In this document: piece after piece, positions 39,867-51,881 of the stretch
Position numbering within the stretch: position 1 is the stretch's first letter
How the letters are laid out: every line of letters begins with the position of its first letter
NCBI RefSeq assembly: GCF_026967475.1
Contig: NZ_CP114058.1
Location: forward strand, 3,348,001 to 3,412,000
Length of the DNA stretch: 64,000 nucleotides
Source: Rouxiella chamberiensis
GTDB taxonomy: Bacteria; Pseudomonadota; Gammaproteobacteria; Enterobacterales; Enterobacteriaceae
Direction of reading: 5' to 3'
Translations under genes and position numbers: made by a program
Notes under the pieces: model-generated
The model's input: the letters and a program-made list of their open reading frames with translations, nothing else
The model's database searches: none
Told to the model about the DNA's origin: nothing

Positions 39867-39902
39867 CAAAAAGGGTCACGATTATCTCGTGACCCTTTTT
39901 TT
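39867..39902. terminator. terminator between panS and yjbB
   Basis: Perfect 11-bp stem AAGGGTCACGA / TCGTGACCCTT with T-runs on the plus side and A-runs on the other, between convergent genes; likely acts for both. Confidence 0.85.
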
Positions 39903-39919
39903 ATGGCCTGCAATCAGAG

Positions 39920-41575
39920 TTATTTCACCAGACTGCGGGCATCGTCGAGCTCTTCGCGCTCGTCGTCTTTCTCGTCTTTTTCCAGCACGTTATAGGCAAC
40001 GGCACAGAACAGCGAGTTGAGGCGTTTCATGTCGCCCAGCAAACCTAGGTGCAGCGAGCTGGTTTCGATGCTCTGCACATTATGCTGATGCAGACGATCG
40101 ACATGGGCATGGGCATAGCGGCGGTCCAGCAGGCGGAAACGGTGCTTGGAGCGGCGCAGGCGTTTCGCGCTGGTCAAATCGCTTGAAAGGAAGACCGACA
40201 GGCTTAAACGCAGGTTATCCACCAGCTTCTCGTGCAGGCTGTCGAGTTCGGCAAGCCCTTCCGCCGAGAACGCACGACGTGTTTCATGAGACTTGGCGGT
40301 AATGTCGCCGGTCATACGCTCGATGATGTCGCCCGCCTGCTCGAGGTTCAGCGCCATTTCGATAATTTCGGCCCAGCGACGCGAGTCGTCCTCGCCCAGA
40401 TCATCTTTGTGAATCTGCGCCAGATAGAGCTTGATGGCGGTGTAAAGCACATCGACGTCATCGTCCAGACGACGGATTTCGCGGTCCTGCGCCAGCTTGC
40501 CGTGCATGACTTCATGCTGAAGGATCATCATGTGTTCCACCACATCGCCCATGCGCAGCGTCTCGCGTGCGGCATTGGCCAGCGCCAGCGACGGCGTGTC
40601 AATCGCGCTGACATCAAGGTGACGAGGACGCAGACGCGGATCGTCTTCAGGCTGTTCGGCAATCCATAGCTCGCAGATTCGCGCCATCATACCGGCCGCC
40701 GGTACCAGCGCCAGACAGCGGATCAGGTTATAGAATACGTGGAAATAGATAACCAGCTCTTCATCGGGAATACCGATGCGCGCCAGCAGATTGGTCAGCG
40801 GCCCGATAAACGGCAGCACGATGATGCAGCCTATCAGCTTGAACAGCACACTGCCGAGCGCCACACGGCGACCGGCGGCATTCTGCTTGCTGGCGTTGAT
40901 CATCGCCAGAATTCCGCTGCCGAGGTTGGCACCAATCACCAGACACAGCGACACTTTCAGCGAAATGACGCCCGTAGCCGCGAGCGTCGCGGTAAGCAGC
41001 ACCGCCGCCAGACTGGAATAACTGATGATAGCGAAAACCGCGCCGGTGAGCGCATCGAGAATGACATCGCCCGTCAGTGAGGAAAACAGCACTTTCACGC
41101 CGGAGCCTTGCATAATCGGCGTGGCGGCGGTCACGATAAGCTCCAGCGCCAGCAGAATCAGCCCGAGTCCAATCCCGACGCGCCCCATCTGCCCGGCACG
41201 CGTCTGTTTACGGCTGAGGAAGAAGGCGACGCCGACGAAAATCAGCAGAGGCGAAAGCCAGGAGAGATCAAAGGTCAGCACGCGCGCCATCAGCGCCGTC
41301 CCGACATCGGCACCGAGAATAATTACCAGCGCGGGAGACAGCGCCACCAGCCCCTGAGCGACAAACGAGGTCACAAGCAAGGCCGTGGCATTGCTGCTCT
41401 GTACCAGCGCGGTAACGCCGATACCGGAGACAAACGCCAGCGGTTTTTTCTCGACGCTGCTGCTGAGAACACGGCGCAAATTGGCACCAAACACCCGCAT
41501 GATGCCTGTACGCACTATATGCGTACCCCACACGAGTAAAGAGACTGCAGAAAGTAAATGAAGAAGAGTTAACAC
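39920..41575 (-). CDS. yjbB: Na+/phosphate cotransporter YjbB
   Basis: A 551-residue protein with an N-terminal Na/Pi-cotransporter domain carrying two QSSNA/YSSLA repeat motifs (TALVQSSNATALLVTSF; IISYSSLAAVLL) and a C-terminal PhoU-like helical domain (LALANAARETLRMGD). E. coli YjbB exports phosphate. Initiates at GTG 41575, with AAAGGAG about ten bases upstream. Matches E. coli YjbB over its length. Confidence 0.94.
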   Translation of the reverse strand: MLTLLHLLSAVSLLVWGTHIVRTGIMRVFGANLRRVLSSSVEKKPLAFVSGIGVTALVQSSNATALLVTSFVAQGLVALSPALVIILGADVGTALMARVLTFDLSWLSPLLIFVGVAFFLSRKQTRAGQMGRVGIGLGLILLALELIVTAATPIMQGSGVKVLFSSLTGDVILDALTGAVFAIISYSSLAAVLLTATLAATGVISLKVSLCLVIGANLGSGILAMINASKQNAAGRRVALGSVLFKLIGCIIVLPFIGPLTNLLARIGIPDEELVIYFHVFYNLIRCLALVPAAGMMARICELWIAEQPEDDPRLRPRHLDVSAIDTPSLALANAARETLRMGDVVEHMMILQHEVMHGKLAQDREIRRLDDDVDVLYTAIKLYLAQIHKDDLGEDDSRRWAEIIEMALNLEQAGDIIERMTGDITAKSHETRRAFSAEGLAELDSLHEKLVDNLRLSLSVFLSSDLTSAKRLRRSKHRFRLLDRRYAHAHVDRLHQHNVQSIETSSLHLGLLGDMKRLNSLFCAVAYNVLEKDEKDDEREELDDARSLVK

Positions 41576-41590
41576 TAAATACGAACTCCT

Positions 41591-42243
41591 TTAGCGCCAG
41601 GCATGTATAGGCCATCCTGCCTGCCTGGCGTGTTGGAGCAGGATAGCATCCGGATTGACGACGCTGGGCCGACCCACGCGGGTCAACAACGGCAAGTCAT
41701 TGTGCGAATCCGAATAAAAAATGGCGTGGGCTAGCAGGCTGGCGTCCTGATTCAGCAGGTCCATCAGCCGCGCGACCTTTCCTTCGCGAAACGTCAGCAC
41801 GCCCTGGGTAAAGCCGGTAAAACGTCCGTTGGCGGTTTCCACGCCGATGGCCAGCGTTTCATCGATGCCAAGGTATGTCGCAATCGGGGCCACCAGGTGT
41901 TCACCCGAGGCAGAAATCACTATCGTGCGATCGCCGTTGGCACGGTGCGAGGCAATACACTGGCGGGCATCGGCATAGACGCGATCGGCGATAACCTCGT
42001 GGACAAAACGCGTGACCATCGCCGACACCTCGTGTTCGCTGCGACCTTTGAGCGGACTTAAGGTCCAGTTCATATATTCGGTCATGTCCATCTGGCCGAT
42101 GGCATACAGGCGCATCATTTCGGTGTCTTGCCGGAGAAACAGGTCGGGTTCGGCGACCCATCCTTCCTTGACCATAAAGGCCGACCACAGGCTCGAACAG
42201 TCGCCGCGAATCAGCGTTTCATCGAGGTCAAAAAGCGTCAGCT

Positions 42244-42247
<4 letters not shown>
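41591..42247 (-). CDS. HAD-IB family phosphatase
   Basis: A 218-residue haloacid-dehalogenase-superfamily hydrolase related to SerB. The nucleophile motif FDLDETLIRGD is at the N-terminus, motif II is TIVISASGEHL, and motif III/IV is FYSDSHNDLPLL. No signal peptide, so cytosolic. Its start overlaps the stop of the ABC ATPase gene (ATGA), so it is the last gene of the import operon. It likely removes phosphate from the imported compound or its product. Confidence 0.87.
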
Positions 42248-43236
<989 letters not shown>

Positions 43237-43238
43237 GA

Positions 43239-44024
43239 TCAGCGCTTCCCTTTATTCAGTAAGTTCGCCACGAAGGTAAAGACCAGCACGACGAAGAAAT
43301 AGGAGATAACCAATGCGCTGGTGAAATGGCCGCTGCCGTTGCGCATGTTGTAGAGATAGACCTGCAAGGTTTCATAGCGGTTGCCTACCAGCAGATTGGC
43401 AAACACGAATTCACCTATCAAAAACGAGAATGACAGCAAGACGGCGATGGTGGCGCCTTTGCGCAGATTGGGCAAAATCACGAACAGTGCGGCTTTCCAG
43501 GTGCTGGCGCCGAGCAGATGGGCGGCATCCATCAGGTCACGCAGATTAATCGCCTGAATATTGTTGGAAATTGCCCGATAGATAAACGGCAGCGCAATCG
43601 TGAAATAACAACCTATCAGAATCCACGGCGTGCCGGTCAGTTCAAAGGGCGGCGCGGAGTAGAGTTCCATCAGCCCGACCGATGACACCACCGGCGGAAC
43701 GGCAAACGGTAAGAGAATGAGAACATTCATCAACGCGTCCAGCTTCGGGAAATAGTAAGCAATCACAAACATAAGCGGCAGGATGAGCACCAGAGAGAAA
43801 AACAGCGTGCCGAGACAGATAAGCAGCGAGTGCCCGAGCGCCACCAGAAAACGCGGATCGCTCCATAGCGCAATCAGCCATTTGAAGGTAAATCCGCTCG
43901 GCAGAATGGTGGCGCCCCACTCCTCGACCAGCGCATAAATCAGCGTGGCGGCCAGCGGCAACAGCAGGACCAGAAACAGGATCCAGACCACCAGCCGATG
44001 ATAAAGATGTTCAGCACGAGACAT
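43239..44024 (-). CDS. ABC importer permease 2
   Basis: A 261-residue permease with six helices and the EAA-type loop MDAAHLLGASTWKAALFVILPNLRKG. ATG at 44024 has AGGAGG six bases upstream; a GTG and an ATG just before it lie too close to that site. Pairs with the other permease to form the channel of a PhnUV/FbpB-like importer. Confidence 0.9.
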   Translation of the reverse strand: MSRAEHLYHRLVVWILFLVLLLPLAATLIYALVEEWGATILPSGFTFKWLIALWSDPRFLVALGHSLLICLGTLFFSLVLILPLMFVIAYYFPKLDALMNVLILLPFAVPPVVSSVGLMELYSAPPFELTGTPWILIGCYFTIALPFIYRAISNNIQAINLRDLMDAAHLLGASTWKAALFVILPNLRKGATIAVLLSFSFLIGEFVFANLLVGNRYETLQVYLYNMRNGSGHFTSALVISYFFVVLVFTFVANLLNKGKR

Positions 44025-44053
44025 CATCACCTCCTAAATCCGTAACTCGGGTC

Positions 44054-44893
44054 TTAACGCACATTGAGGTAGCTCCTGCGTAATAACCATTGATGAATCA
44101 GCGTGATAAACGCCATCAAAATCACCAGCAGGATAGCCAGTGCGCTGCCCATATTGGGATCCAGCGAAATATCGCCCGAGACCAGCGCTGCAATACGTAC
44201 CGGCACGACGTTAAAGTTACCGGTCGTCAAGGCGTAAACCGTGGCGTAGGCTCCAAGCGCATTGGCAAGCAGAATCACAAAGGTGCCCATCAGCGCAGGC
44301 GCCATGACCGGCAGCCCGATGTAGCGCCAGAAACGCCATTTACCGGCACCAAGCAGGGCCGCCGACTCTTTCCAGTCTTCACGCAGGCCATCAAACGCCG
44401 GATACAGCAGCAGCACGCCCAGCGGAATCTGGAAATAGGTGTAAAGCACGATAAGCCCGTCTTTGGAATACAGATTGAAGGCCTCCATCAATCCGTATTT
44501 ACGCAGGATGAGCGTAAGTGTGCCATTGAGTCCCAACAGGATGACGAAGGCAAAGGCCAGCGGCACGCCCGCGAAATTACTGGTCATGTTGGTAAAGGAC
44601 ATCACGAAATCGTGCAGCTTTGTCGGGCCGAGCTGGCGAAGTGAGTAACTACCAACCAAGGCTATCAGCAAACCATAAAGACTCGACCAGACTGAAATAT
44701 CCAGCGAGTACTTCATCGCCTGCAGATAGAACGGCGAGGTCAGAATGTCGCTGTAGTTACCGAATCCCCAGGTTTCGTAGGTATCACTGTAAAAGCTGCT
44801 GACCGCTACCCAGGCAAGGGGTGCCAACTGAAAGGCGATGAAGAACACTACAAAAGGCAGCGTAAAAAGCAGGGCGAGCCACTTGGCTTTCAT
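44054..44893 (-). CDS. ABC importer permease 1
   Basis: A 279-residue six-helix permease with its EAA-like loop in REDWKESAALLGAGKWRFWRYIGLPVMAPAL. It belongs to the same class as the second permease. It follows GAGGATAACGC and lies 29 bp before permease 2 and 15 bp after the phosphohydrolase gene, all on one strand. Confidence 0.9.
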   Translation of the reverse strand: MKAKWLALLFTLPFVVFFIAFQLAPLAWVAVSSFYSDTYETWGFGNYSDILTSPFYLQAMKYSLDISVWSSLYGLLIALVGSYSLRQLGPTKLHDFVMSFTNMTSNFAGVPLAFAFVILLGLNGTLTLILRKYGLMEAFNLYSKDGLIVLYTYFQIPLGVLLLYPAFDGLREDWKESAALLGAGKWRFWRYIGLPVMAPALMGTFVILLANALGAYATVYALTTGNFNVVPVRIAALVSGDISLDPNMGSALAILLVILMAFITLIHQWLLRRSYLNVR

Positions 44894-44908
44894 GCGTTAT
44901 CCTCAACC

Positions 44909-45718
44909 TTACATCCTGGTTCGAGCCAGAAGATCGGCGAAGTAAGGTTTATCGTGGGTGATTTCAAGCAGCTGGCAGACGGTTCCACATATTTCGGTTT
45001 GCCGTGGCGCGGCGTCCTGCTGGCTAAACGCGCTGCCAAAGACGAACATTGGCACCTGACGCTCTTCGGGCAAGATACCGCCGTGGCTGCGATCGTTGTT
45101 CATGCCGTGATCGGCGGTCACGATGACCTGATAGCCCTCTTCCAGCCAGGTGCCCAGATAGTGCGATAGAATGCCGTCCGCCACGCGCGCCTTGTTGCGA
45201 TATTGCATCGAATCCTGCCCGAATTTATGCCCGGTATCGTCGATATTCATCGGGTGAATCAGCAGGAAATCAGGATCGTAGTGCAAGCGCAGACTCTCTG
45301 CGTCATCAAACAGGTGCGAGTCGGGATAGGTGTCGTCGTAATAGAAATGTCCGTGCTGAATGGCCAGCGCGTTATCGTGAGTATGGCGGTCACGGGCCGC
45401 AACAAACGGCGTGCGGTTATACAACTCGCTCACCCAGTGATAAGCCGCCGCCGCCGTCGTCAACCCAGCGTCTCGCGCATAGTGAAATACGCTGCGCCCG
45501 GTAGACAGCCTGTCTACCTGATTCCCGACAATGCCGCTCAGCACCGGGGGCACGCCGGTCAGAATGCATTCATACAGCGGTCGGGAAAGCGACGGCAGCT
45601 CGCACTCCAGCTGATACAAACGCCCGCGCCCGACGGCACATTGCGCATGCAAATAGCCCATCGTTTCGCGAGCCACCTGATAATTCAGGCCATCCAATAC
45701 CACCAGAATGCTTTTCAT
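44909..45718 (-). CDS. alkaline-phosphatase-superfamily phosphodiesterase
   Basis: A 269-residue protein of the type I phosphodiesterase / nucleotide pyrophosphatase branch of the alkaline-phosphatase superfamily. Metal-binding residues are visible in ILVVLDGLNYQ, LIHPMNIDDTGHKFG, VTADHGMNNDRSHGG, and the candidate Thr nucleophile is in ECILTGVPP. No signal peptide, so a cytosolic enzyme on an imported phospho-compound is implied. It sits second in the operon, between the binding protein and permease genes, with a 259-bp gap to the former that shows no recognisable element. Confidence 0.85.
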   Translation of the reverse strand: MKSILVVLDGLNYQVARETMGYLHAQCAVGRGRLYQLECELPSLSRPLYECILTGVPPVLSGIVGNQVDRLSTGRSVFHYARDAGLTTAAAAYHWVSELYNRTPFVAARDRHTHDNALAIQHGHFYYDDTYPDSHLFDDAESLRLHYDPDFLLIHPMNIDDTGHKFGQDSMQYRNKARVADGILSHYLGTWLEEGYQVIVTADHGMNNDRSHGGILPEERQVPMFVFGSAFSQQDAAPRQTEICGTVCQLLEITHDKPYFADLLARTRM

Positions 45719-45977
45719 AATTGTGACCCTGATAAAAAAGAGAAAAATGGGCGAATCGAAGAACGGTTTCCAGACCTTGCTTTGAAATTGCAGACACCGC
45801 CAACGCCATGAAAATCATTAGTGCCACAGAAAGGCAGCTGGCGGGTTCATCCCAGAAACTTAAAAGGGTCAGTGACTGGGATTAGCCTGGGCCTGTGCAT
45901 CCGAGCACGCAGGATGACGCAGACTGTTAATGCGGGTTCATGTTGCCGTTTTGGTTGCCAATTATTGTTGCTGGCTA

Positions 45978-47033
45978 TTATTGCTGGTTAATCATGACGT
46001 TCTCTTGCCACAGACGAGGCAATGTTTTCGCGCTCTTGCCCCAGGCTTCCGGGTCCGCAATAGGGTGCGCATTGGCATATTCGCTGTTTGGCAGCAGCTT
46101 GGCTTTTACGTCATCCGGCAGCGTCAGGTGTTCTGCACGAATGGGGCGCGCATAGCCTTTTGCCAGATTGATCTGTCCGGCATCGGAGAAGATATATTCA
46201 CGCGCCAGCTTGGCCGCATTCGGATGCTTGGCGTATTTGTTGATGATGGTGGTGTAACCGGAGGTGATACTGCCGTCTGACGGAATGACAACGTCAAAGC
46301 GGGTTTTATCGATTTGGTCGCGATAGTTAAGCCCGTTGAAATCCCAGACCACGCCGACCTGAACTTCGCCTTTTTCAAGCGACGCGATAACCGGATCGGT
46401 CAGGCTCAAGCGCCCTGCCTTTGCCAGCTTGGCGAAATATTCCAGACCCGGCTTGAGGTTTTTCTCGTTACCGCCCATCGCGTAAGTGGCGGCAAGCACG
46501 CCGTTGGCAGCCTGAGCTGCCGTGCTGACATCGCCAATCGTGACCTTATATTTGCCTTTCATCAGGTCAGCCCAGCTATGGGGTTCGTCTTTAACCTGTG
46601 ATTTATCAATGATAAACGCGATAGTGCCGGTGTAGGCCAGTGCCCAGTTGCCGTCCTTGTCTTTTGCCCATTCAGGTACCTGATCCCAGGTGCTGGGTTT
46701 ATAAGGCAGAGTAACGCCCTCTTTTACTGCCACCGGACCAAATGCCGCTCCCACATCGCCGATATCCGCGCTGGCATTGCTTTTTTCCGCGAGGAACTTC
46801 GCAATTTCCTGTGCCGAACTCATGTCGGTATCACTGTGCTTGATGCCGTATTTGCTGCTCAAATCATTCCAGGTATCTTTCCAGTTTGCCCAGGAATCAG
46901 GCATCCCGACGCTATTAACCGTGCCTTCTGCTTTGGCGGCCTTTTCAAGGTCGGCCATAGATTCTGCGGCGAAGGCCGTGGTTGTCGTCATGACGAGCGC
47001 GGTGGTTAACACAGATGCGAACAACTGTTTCAT
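45978..47033 (-). CDS. ABC importer periplasmic binding protein
   Basis: A 351-residue extracellular solute-binding protein. The signal peptide MKQLFASVLTTALVMTTTTAFA ends at an AXA site. The mature part is of the two-lobe iron/spermidine/phosphonate-type class (FLAEKSNASADIGDVGAAFG, AFIIDKSQV, GEVQVGVVWDFNGLNY). It does not closely resemble the Salmonella 2-aminoethylphosphonate binder PhnS as I recall it. The ATG at 47033 follows GGAGCATCAGTT. First gene of the operon, divergent from the PhnR-like regulator. Confidence 0.9.
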   Translation of the reverse strand: MKQLFASVLTTALVMTTTTAFAAESMADLEKAAKAEGTVNSVGMPDSWANWKDTWNDLSSKYGIKHSDTDMSSAQEIAKFLAEKSNASADIGDVGAAFGPVAVKEGVTLPYKPSTWDQVPEWAKDKDGNWALAYTGTIAFIIDKSQVKDEPHSWADLMKGKYKVTIGDVSTAAQAANGVLAATYAMGGNEKNLKPGLEYFAKLAKAGRLSLTDPVIASLEKGEVQVGVVWDFNGLNYRDQIDKTRFDVVIPSDGSITSGYTTIINKYAKHPNAAKLAREYIFSDAGQINLAKGYARPIRAEHLTLPDDVKAKLLPNSEYANAHPIADPEAWGKSAKTLPRLWQENVMINQQ

Positions 47034-47202
47034 AACTGATGCTCCAGATGATAGTGTGTGGGAGTGCTGGTCTAGTCCAGCAAGAACCAAGCCAATCTAA
47101 CGATGGTTTGTGATATTTAGATGACAGCGCGAAAAAGCGACAGTTTTGTTGTCTGGCGTTGTTAACAAGTACGCAAATTTTTATCTTTTAACGGTTATGG
47201 TG

Positions 47203-47216
47203 GTGCAAAAGTGCAC
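47203..47216. promoter_or_regulatory. candidate operator of the PhnR-like regulator
   Basis: GTGCAAAAGTGCAC is an inverted repeat (GTGCA / TGCAC) about 20 bp before the phnR-like start in the divergent promoter region. Assigned by symmetry and position only. Confidence 0.3.
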
Positions 47217-47236
47217 TGAAATGAGGCTTAAGATCG

Positions 47237-47948
47237 ATGAGTGAATCGCAGACCACTGTCGCTATTATTTGCCACGCATTGAGTGAGAAGATAGCCGACG
47301 GTTTTTATTCTGCCGCAGGGCGTCTGCCTTCCGAAAGAACACTGAGCGAGCAGTTTTCAACAACACGTATAACGTTGCGGGAATCTTTGGGACAGCTCGA
47401 AGCACAGGGGCTGATTTATCGCGAGGTGCGTCGTGGGTGGTTTATCTCGCCGCCGCGTATTCTTTATAATCCGCTGCAACGCAGTCATTTTCATGCCATG
47501 GCCCGAGAGCAAGGCCGCCTTGCCCGCACAGACCTCATCGATGCCTGTCAGATACGGGGCAGCGACAATGTTTGCCATAAACTGAATCTACCCGCGCAAA
47601 GCGAGGTATATCGTATTCGGCGGTTACGCTATATCGACGCACGAGCAGTGCTTTATGTAGAGCACTACCTTAACCCGCAGTTCTTCCCCGATATCATTAA
47701 CGACGATCTTACGCAGTCGCTGACCGACCTGTACTTTTCACGCTATGGCATAAAGTACGGCCGCGGTTCGCTTTGATATGGTGCCGACGCGTCTACCCGA
47801 AGCCGCCTCCAGCGCCTTGAAAGTCGCGGCAGGCAGCCCGGCCCTGTTTATTACAAGGATCAACCGTGATCTCGACGATCGGATCATCGACTGTGATCTC
47901 GAATACTGGCGCTACGATGCCTTACATATCGATGTCGACGTGGGCTAA
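47237..47948 (+). pseudogene. PhnR-like GntR/UTRA regulator, frameshifted
   Basis: With one base corrected this is a 236-residue GntR regulator with a UTRA ligand domain. The HTH (GRLPSERTLSEQFSTTRITLRESLGQLEAQGLIYREVRRGWF) and YNPLQRSHFHAMAREQGR match PhnR, the regulator of 2-aminoethylphosphonate genes in Salmonella. The frame breaks at 47765-47766 (CGCGGTTCGC, expected CGCGTTCGC); the corrected C-terminus reads FDMVPTRLPEAASSAL and ends DLEYWRYDALHIDVDVG, as in PhnR. Divergent from the import operon it presumably controls. Confidence 0.8.
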
Positions 47949-47963
47949 AGTCTGGAATTGCCG

Positions 47964-50900
47964 TTAATCGGCGTCGTAACCCAGATTAGGCGCTAACCAG
48001 CGCTCAACCTCGGTAATCGCCATACCTTTACGCACGGCATAGTCTTCAACCTGATCCCGTTGAATCTGCGCTACGGCGAAGTATTTGCTGTCTGGATGAC
48101 TGAAATACCAGCCAGAAACAGCCGCTCCCGGCCACATCGCGAAAGATTCGGTTAACTGCATGCCGGTATGCGTTTCGACATTCAGCAACTGCCAGATTTG
48201 GCCTTTCTCGGTGTGCTCAGGACAAGCCGGATAACCAGGCGCAGGACGAATCCCCTGATAATTTTCGCGAATCAGTTCTTCGTTGCTCAGGTTTTCCTGC
48301 GGTGCAAAGCCCCAATACACTTTTCGCACCTGTTCGTGCAGATACTCGGCGAAGGCTTCGGCCAGACGATCGGCAAGGGCTTTTATCATGATTTTATTGT
48401 AGTCATCATGCTGTTTGTCATAGGCCTCTGCCAGCGCGTCTTCTTCCAGACCGCCGGTCACGGCGAATGCGCCCATATAGTCGGCCTTGCCACTGGTTTT
48501 GGGTGCTACAAAATCGGCCAGACAGTAGTTGGCAAAATCGGTCTTCTCGGTTTGCTGACGAAGATGGTGGCTGACAATCAACACGTCTTCACGGCTTTCG
48601 TCACGATAGATTTCGATGTCGTCACCGTTACGGTTCGCAGGGAATAAACCATAGACGCCGCGCGGGTTAAGGAGTTTTTCGCGGGAAAGCTTATCTAGCA
48701 GTTCATTGGCATCTTGAAACAGCCGCTTCGCCTCTTCACCCACGACGTCGTCTTCAAGAATGCGCGGATACTTGCCTGCCAGCGACCAGGTCATGAAGAA
48801 CGGCGTCCAGTCGATATAGTCGCGCAGCGTGTCGATGCTGGCCTCAACCTGCTGAATGCCCAAACGCTGCGCCACGGGCGGCGAATAGTTTTGCCAGTCA
48901 ATCTGCGTCGCGTTTTCACGCGCCTTCTCAAGGCTGACGGGCGGGGTACGCGGCTTTTTACGGCCATGCTGAATACGCACCGTTTCATACTCTTTACGCG
49001 TTTTCTCGACAAAGGCATCGCGCTGACCGTCGGAAAGCAGAGCCGATACCACGCCAACGGAGCGGGAAGCATTCTGTACGTAAGTCGTCGAGCCCTTGTA
49101 GTTTTGTTCTATTTTAACGGCGGTATGTGCCTTGGAGGTTGTCGCACCGCCTATCAGCAGCGGAATGGTAAACCCACGGCGCTGCATCTCTTTGGCCACG
49201 TTGACCATTTCGTCTAGAGAGGGCGTAATGAGACCGGACAGCCCGATAATATCGACATTTTCATCAATAGCCGTTTTGAGGATTTTATCGGTAGGCACCA
49301 TGACGCCGAGATCGATAATTTCGTAGTTATTACATTGCAGCACCACGCCGACAATGTTTTTGCCGATGTCGTGAACGTCGCCTTTCACCGTTGCCAGCAG
49401 GATTTTACCGTTGGTTTTACCTTTCTCCTTGCTGGCCTCGATGTAGGGCTCAAGATAGGCCACAGCCTGTTTCATGACGCGTGCAGATTTCACCACCTGC
49501 GGCAGGAACATTTTACCTTCGCCGAACAGGTCGCCTACAACGTTCATGCCGTCCATCAGCGGGCCTTCAATGACTTCTATCGGACGGGCCGAAAGCTGGC
49601 GCGCCTCTTCGGTATCAAGCTCGATAAATTCGGTTATGCCTTTCACCAGCGAATACTCGAGACGCTTTTTGACGTCCCAGCCGCGCCATTCGGCCTGCTG
49701 CTTATTGGCTTCGCCGTCGTCTTTATTGCCGCGATATTTTTCGGCCAAATCGAGCAGCCGTTCGGTGCCATCATCACGGCGGTTGAGGATGACGTCTTCA
49801 ACGGCTTCACGCAGTTCAGGAGCAAGGTCATCGTAGATAGCCAGCTGACCGGCATTGACGATGCCCATATCCATGCCATTACGGATAGCGTGGTAAAGAA
49901 ATACGGCATGGATGGCCTCACGCACGGGATCGTTGCCGCGAAAGGAGAAAGAGACGTTGGACACACCGCCGGAAATCATGGCGTGCGGCAATTCTTTCTT
50001 GATGTCGGCGCAGGCACCAATGAAGTCTACGGCGTAATTATTGTGCTCTTCAATACCGGTGGCGACGGCAAAGATGTTCGGGTCGAAGATGATATCTTCC
50101 GGCGGGAATCCGACGTCTTCGGTCAGCAATGTATAAGCCCGGCGGCAGATTTCGATTTTGCGCGCACGGGTATCCGCCTGGCCGACTTCGTCAAAGGCCA
50201 TCACTACCATCGCCGCCCCGTATCGCCGTACCTTGCGGGCGTATTTGAGGAAGGCTTCCTCCCCTCCTTCATTGAAATCGAGTTAACAATACCCTTGCCC
50301 TGAATACATTTGAGGCCTTTCTCGATGACGTCCCACTTGGAGGAGTCAATCATGATGGGTACCCGGGCGATATCCGGCTCACCGGCAATCAGATTGAGGA
50401 ATTTCACCATCGCCGCTTCGGCATCGAGCATGCCTTCGTCCATGTTGATATCGATTATCTGCGCGCCGCTCTCAACCTGCTGCTGCGCGACGGCAAGCGC
50501 TTCGACATACTTCTCTTCCTTGATAAGTTTCTTGAAGCGCGCCGAACCGGTAACGTTGGTACGCTCACCGACGTTGACGAACAGGGTCGATGCGTCGATG
50601 TTCAGAGGTTCTAGCCCCGCGAGACGACACGCCACAGGGATTTCGGGGAGCTTGCGTGGCGCTACGCCTTCCAGCACTTTCACGAACTCGGCGATATGCT
50701 GTGGCGTAGTGCCACAGCAGCCGCCGACGATGTTCAGAAAGCCCGACCGTGCCCATTCGCCGATATGTGCAGCCATTTCTCCGGGTTCAAGATCGTACTC
50801 GCCGAAAGCGTTGGGCAGCCCGGCGTTGGGGTGCGCCGTGACATAGCATTCTGAAATGCGCGACAGCTCGGCGACATACTGGCGTAACTCGTCTGGACCC

Positions 50901-51646
50901 AGGGCGCAGTTAAGTCCGAAGGTTAACGGCTTGACGTGACGCAGCGAGTTGTAAAAGGCTTCGGTGGTTTGTCCGGACAGGGTTCGCCCCGAAGCATCGG
51001 TAATAGTGCCGGAAATCATGACCGGCAGTAAAACGCCCATCTCTTCGAAAACCGTTTCGACTGCGAAAGTCGCGGCCTTCGCATTAAGCGTATCGAAGAT
51101 CGTTTCGACCATGATGAGATCCACCCCGCCTTCGATCAAGGCGCGAGTGGATTCGCAATAGGCTTCGACCAGTTGATCGAATGAGATATTGCGATAGGAA
51201 GGATCGTTGACGTCGGGAGAGATCGAGGCGGTGCGGTTGGTGGGGCCTAACACACCGGCCACGTATCGCGGTTTGTCGGGCGTGCGTGCGGTCCATTCAT
51301 CGGCACAAATTCGGGCAAGGCGTGCCGCCTCGTAGTTAATTTCGGCCGAAAGCGACGCCATATGATAGTCGGCCATGGCGATGGGTGTGGCGTTAAAGGT
51401 GTTGGTTTCGAGAATATCGGCGCCGGCCTCGAGATAGCCGTAATGAATGGCGGTAATCACCTCAGGCTTAGACAGTACCAACAGGTCGTTGTTGCCCTTG
51501 AGATCGCTTGCCCAGTCGGCAAAGCGTTCGCCGCGATAGTCTTCTTCGGCCAGCCGATAGCTCTGGATCATGGTGCCCATGCCACCGTCCAGTACCAGAA
51601 TACGCTTCGCCAGCTGTGCCTTTAGTGCCTCAACTCGATTTGTCAC
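47964..51646 (-). pseudogene. metH: cobalamin-dependent methionine synthase, frameshifted
   Basis: MetH methylates homocysteine from methyl-tetrahydrofolate via cobalamin. Corrected length is 1227 residues, exactly that of E. coli. All four modules are visible: homocysteine/zinc module with GGCCGTTP, pterin module ([14 protein letters not shown]), cobalamin module ([11 protein letters not shown], whose His ligates cobalt) and the reactivation domain ([15 protein letters not shown]). The frame breaks near 50261-50264: minus-strand GGAGGGGAGG, where five G would give [15 protein letters not shown]. Start is GTG 51646 after GAGGTTAACA, aligning with E. coli MSSKVEQL. Confidence 0.93.
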
Positions 51647-51881
51647 TGTTAACCTCATCACTCATCGCGTGCAATGTATTGCTGCTGCCATCAACCGGCC
51701 TGTCTGTGCGGCCTTTGTATTAAAAACCGACAATCATCCTAGCATACCTTGTCTCTGCGCCGAGCTGACGACAATGTCCGACATCATTCTCAAATCTTCG
51801 AGGTCTATTCCATGACGGGTGTAACTTGAAGAAACATTAACGGCCAACTTAATGGCCGCTAACATTAAATCAGAAAAGAGT

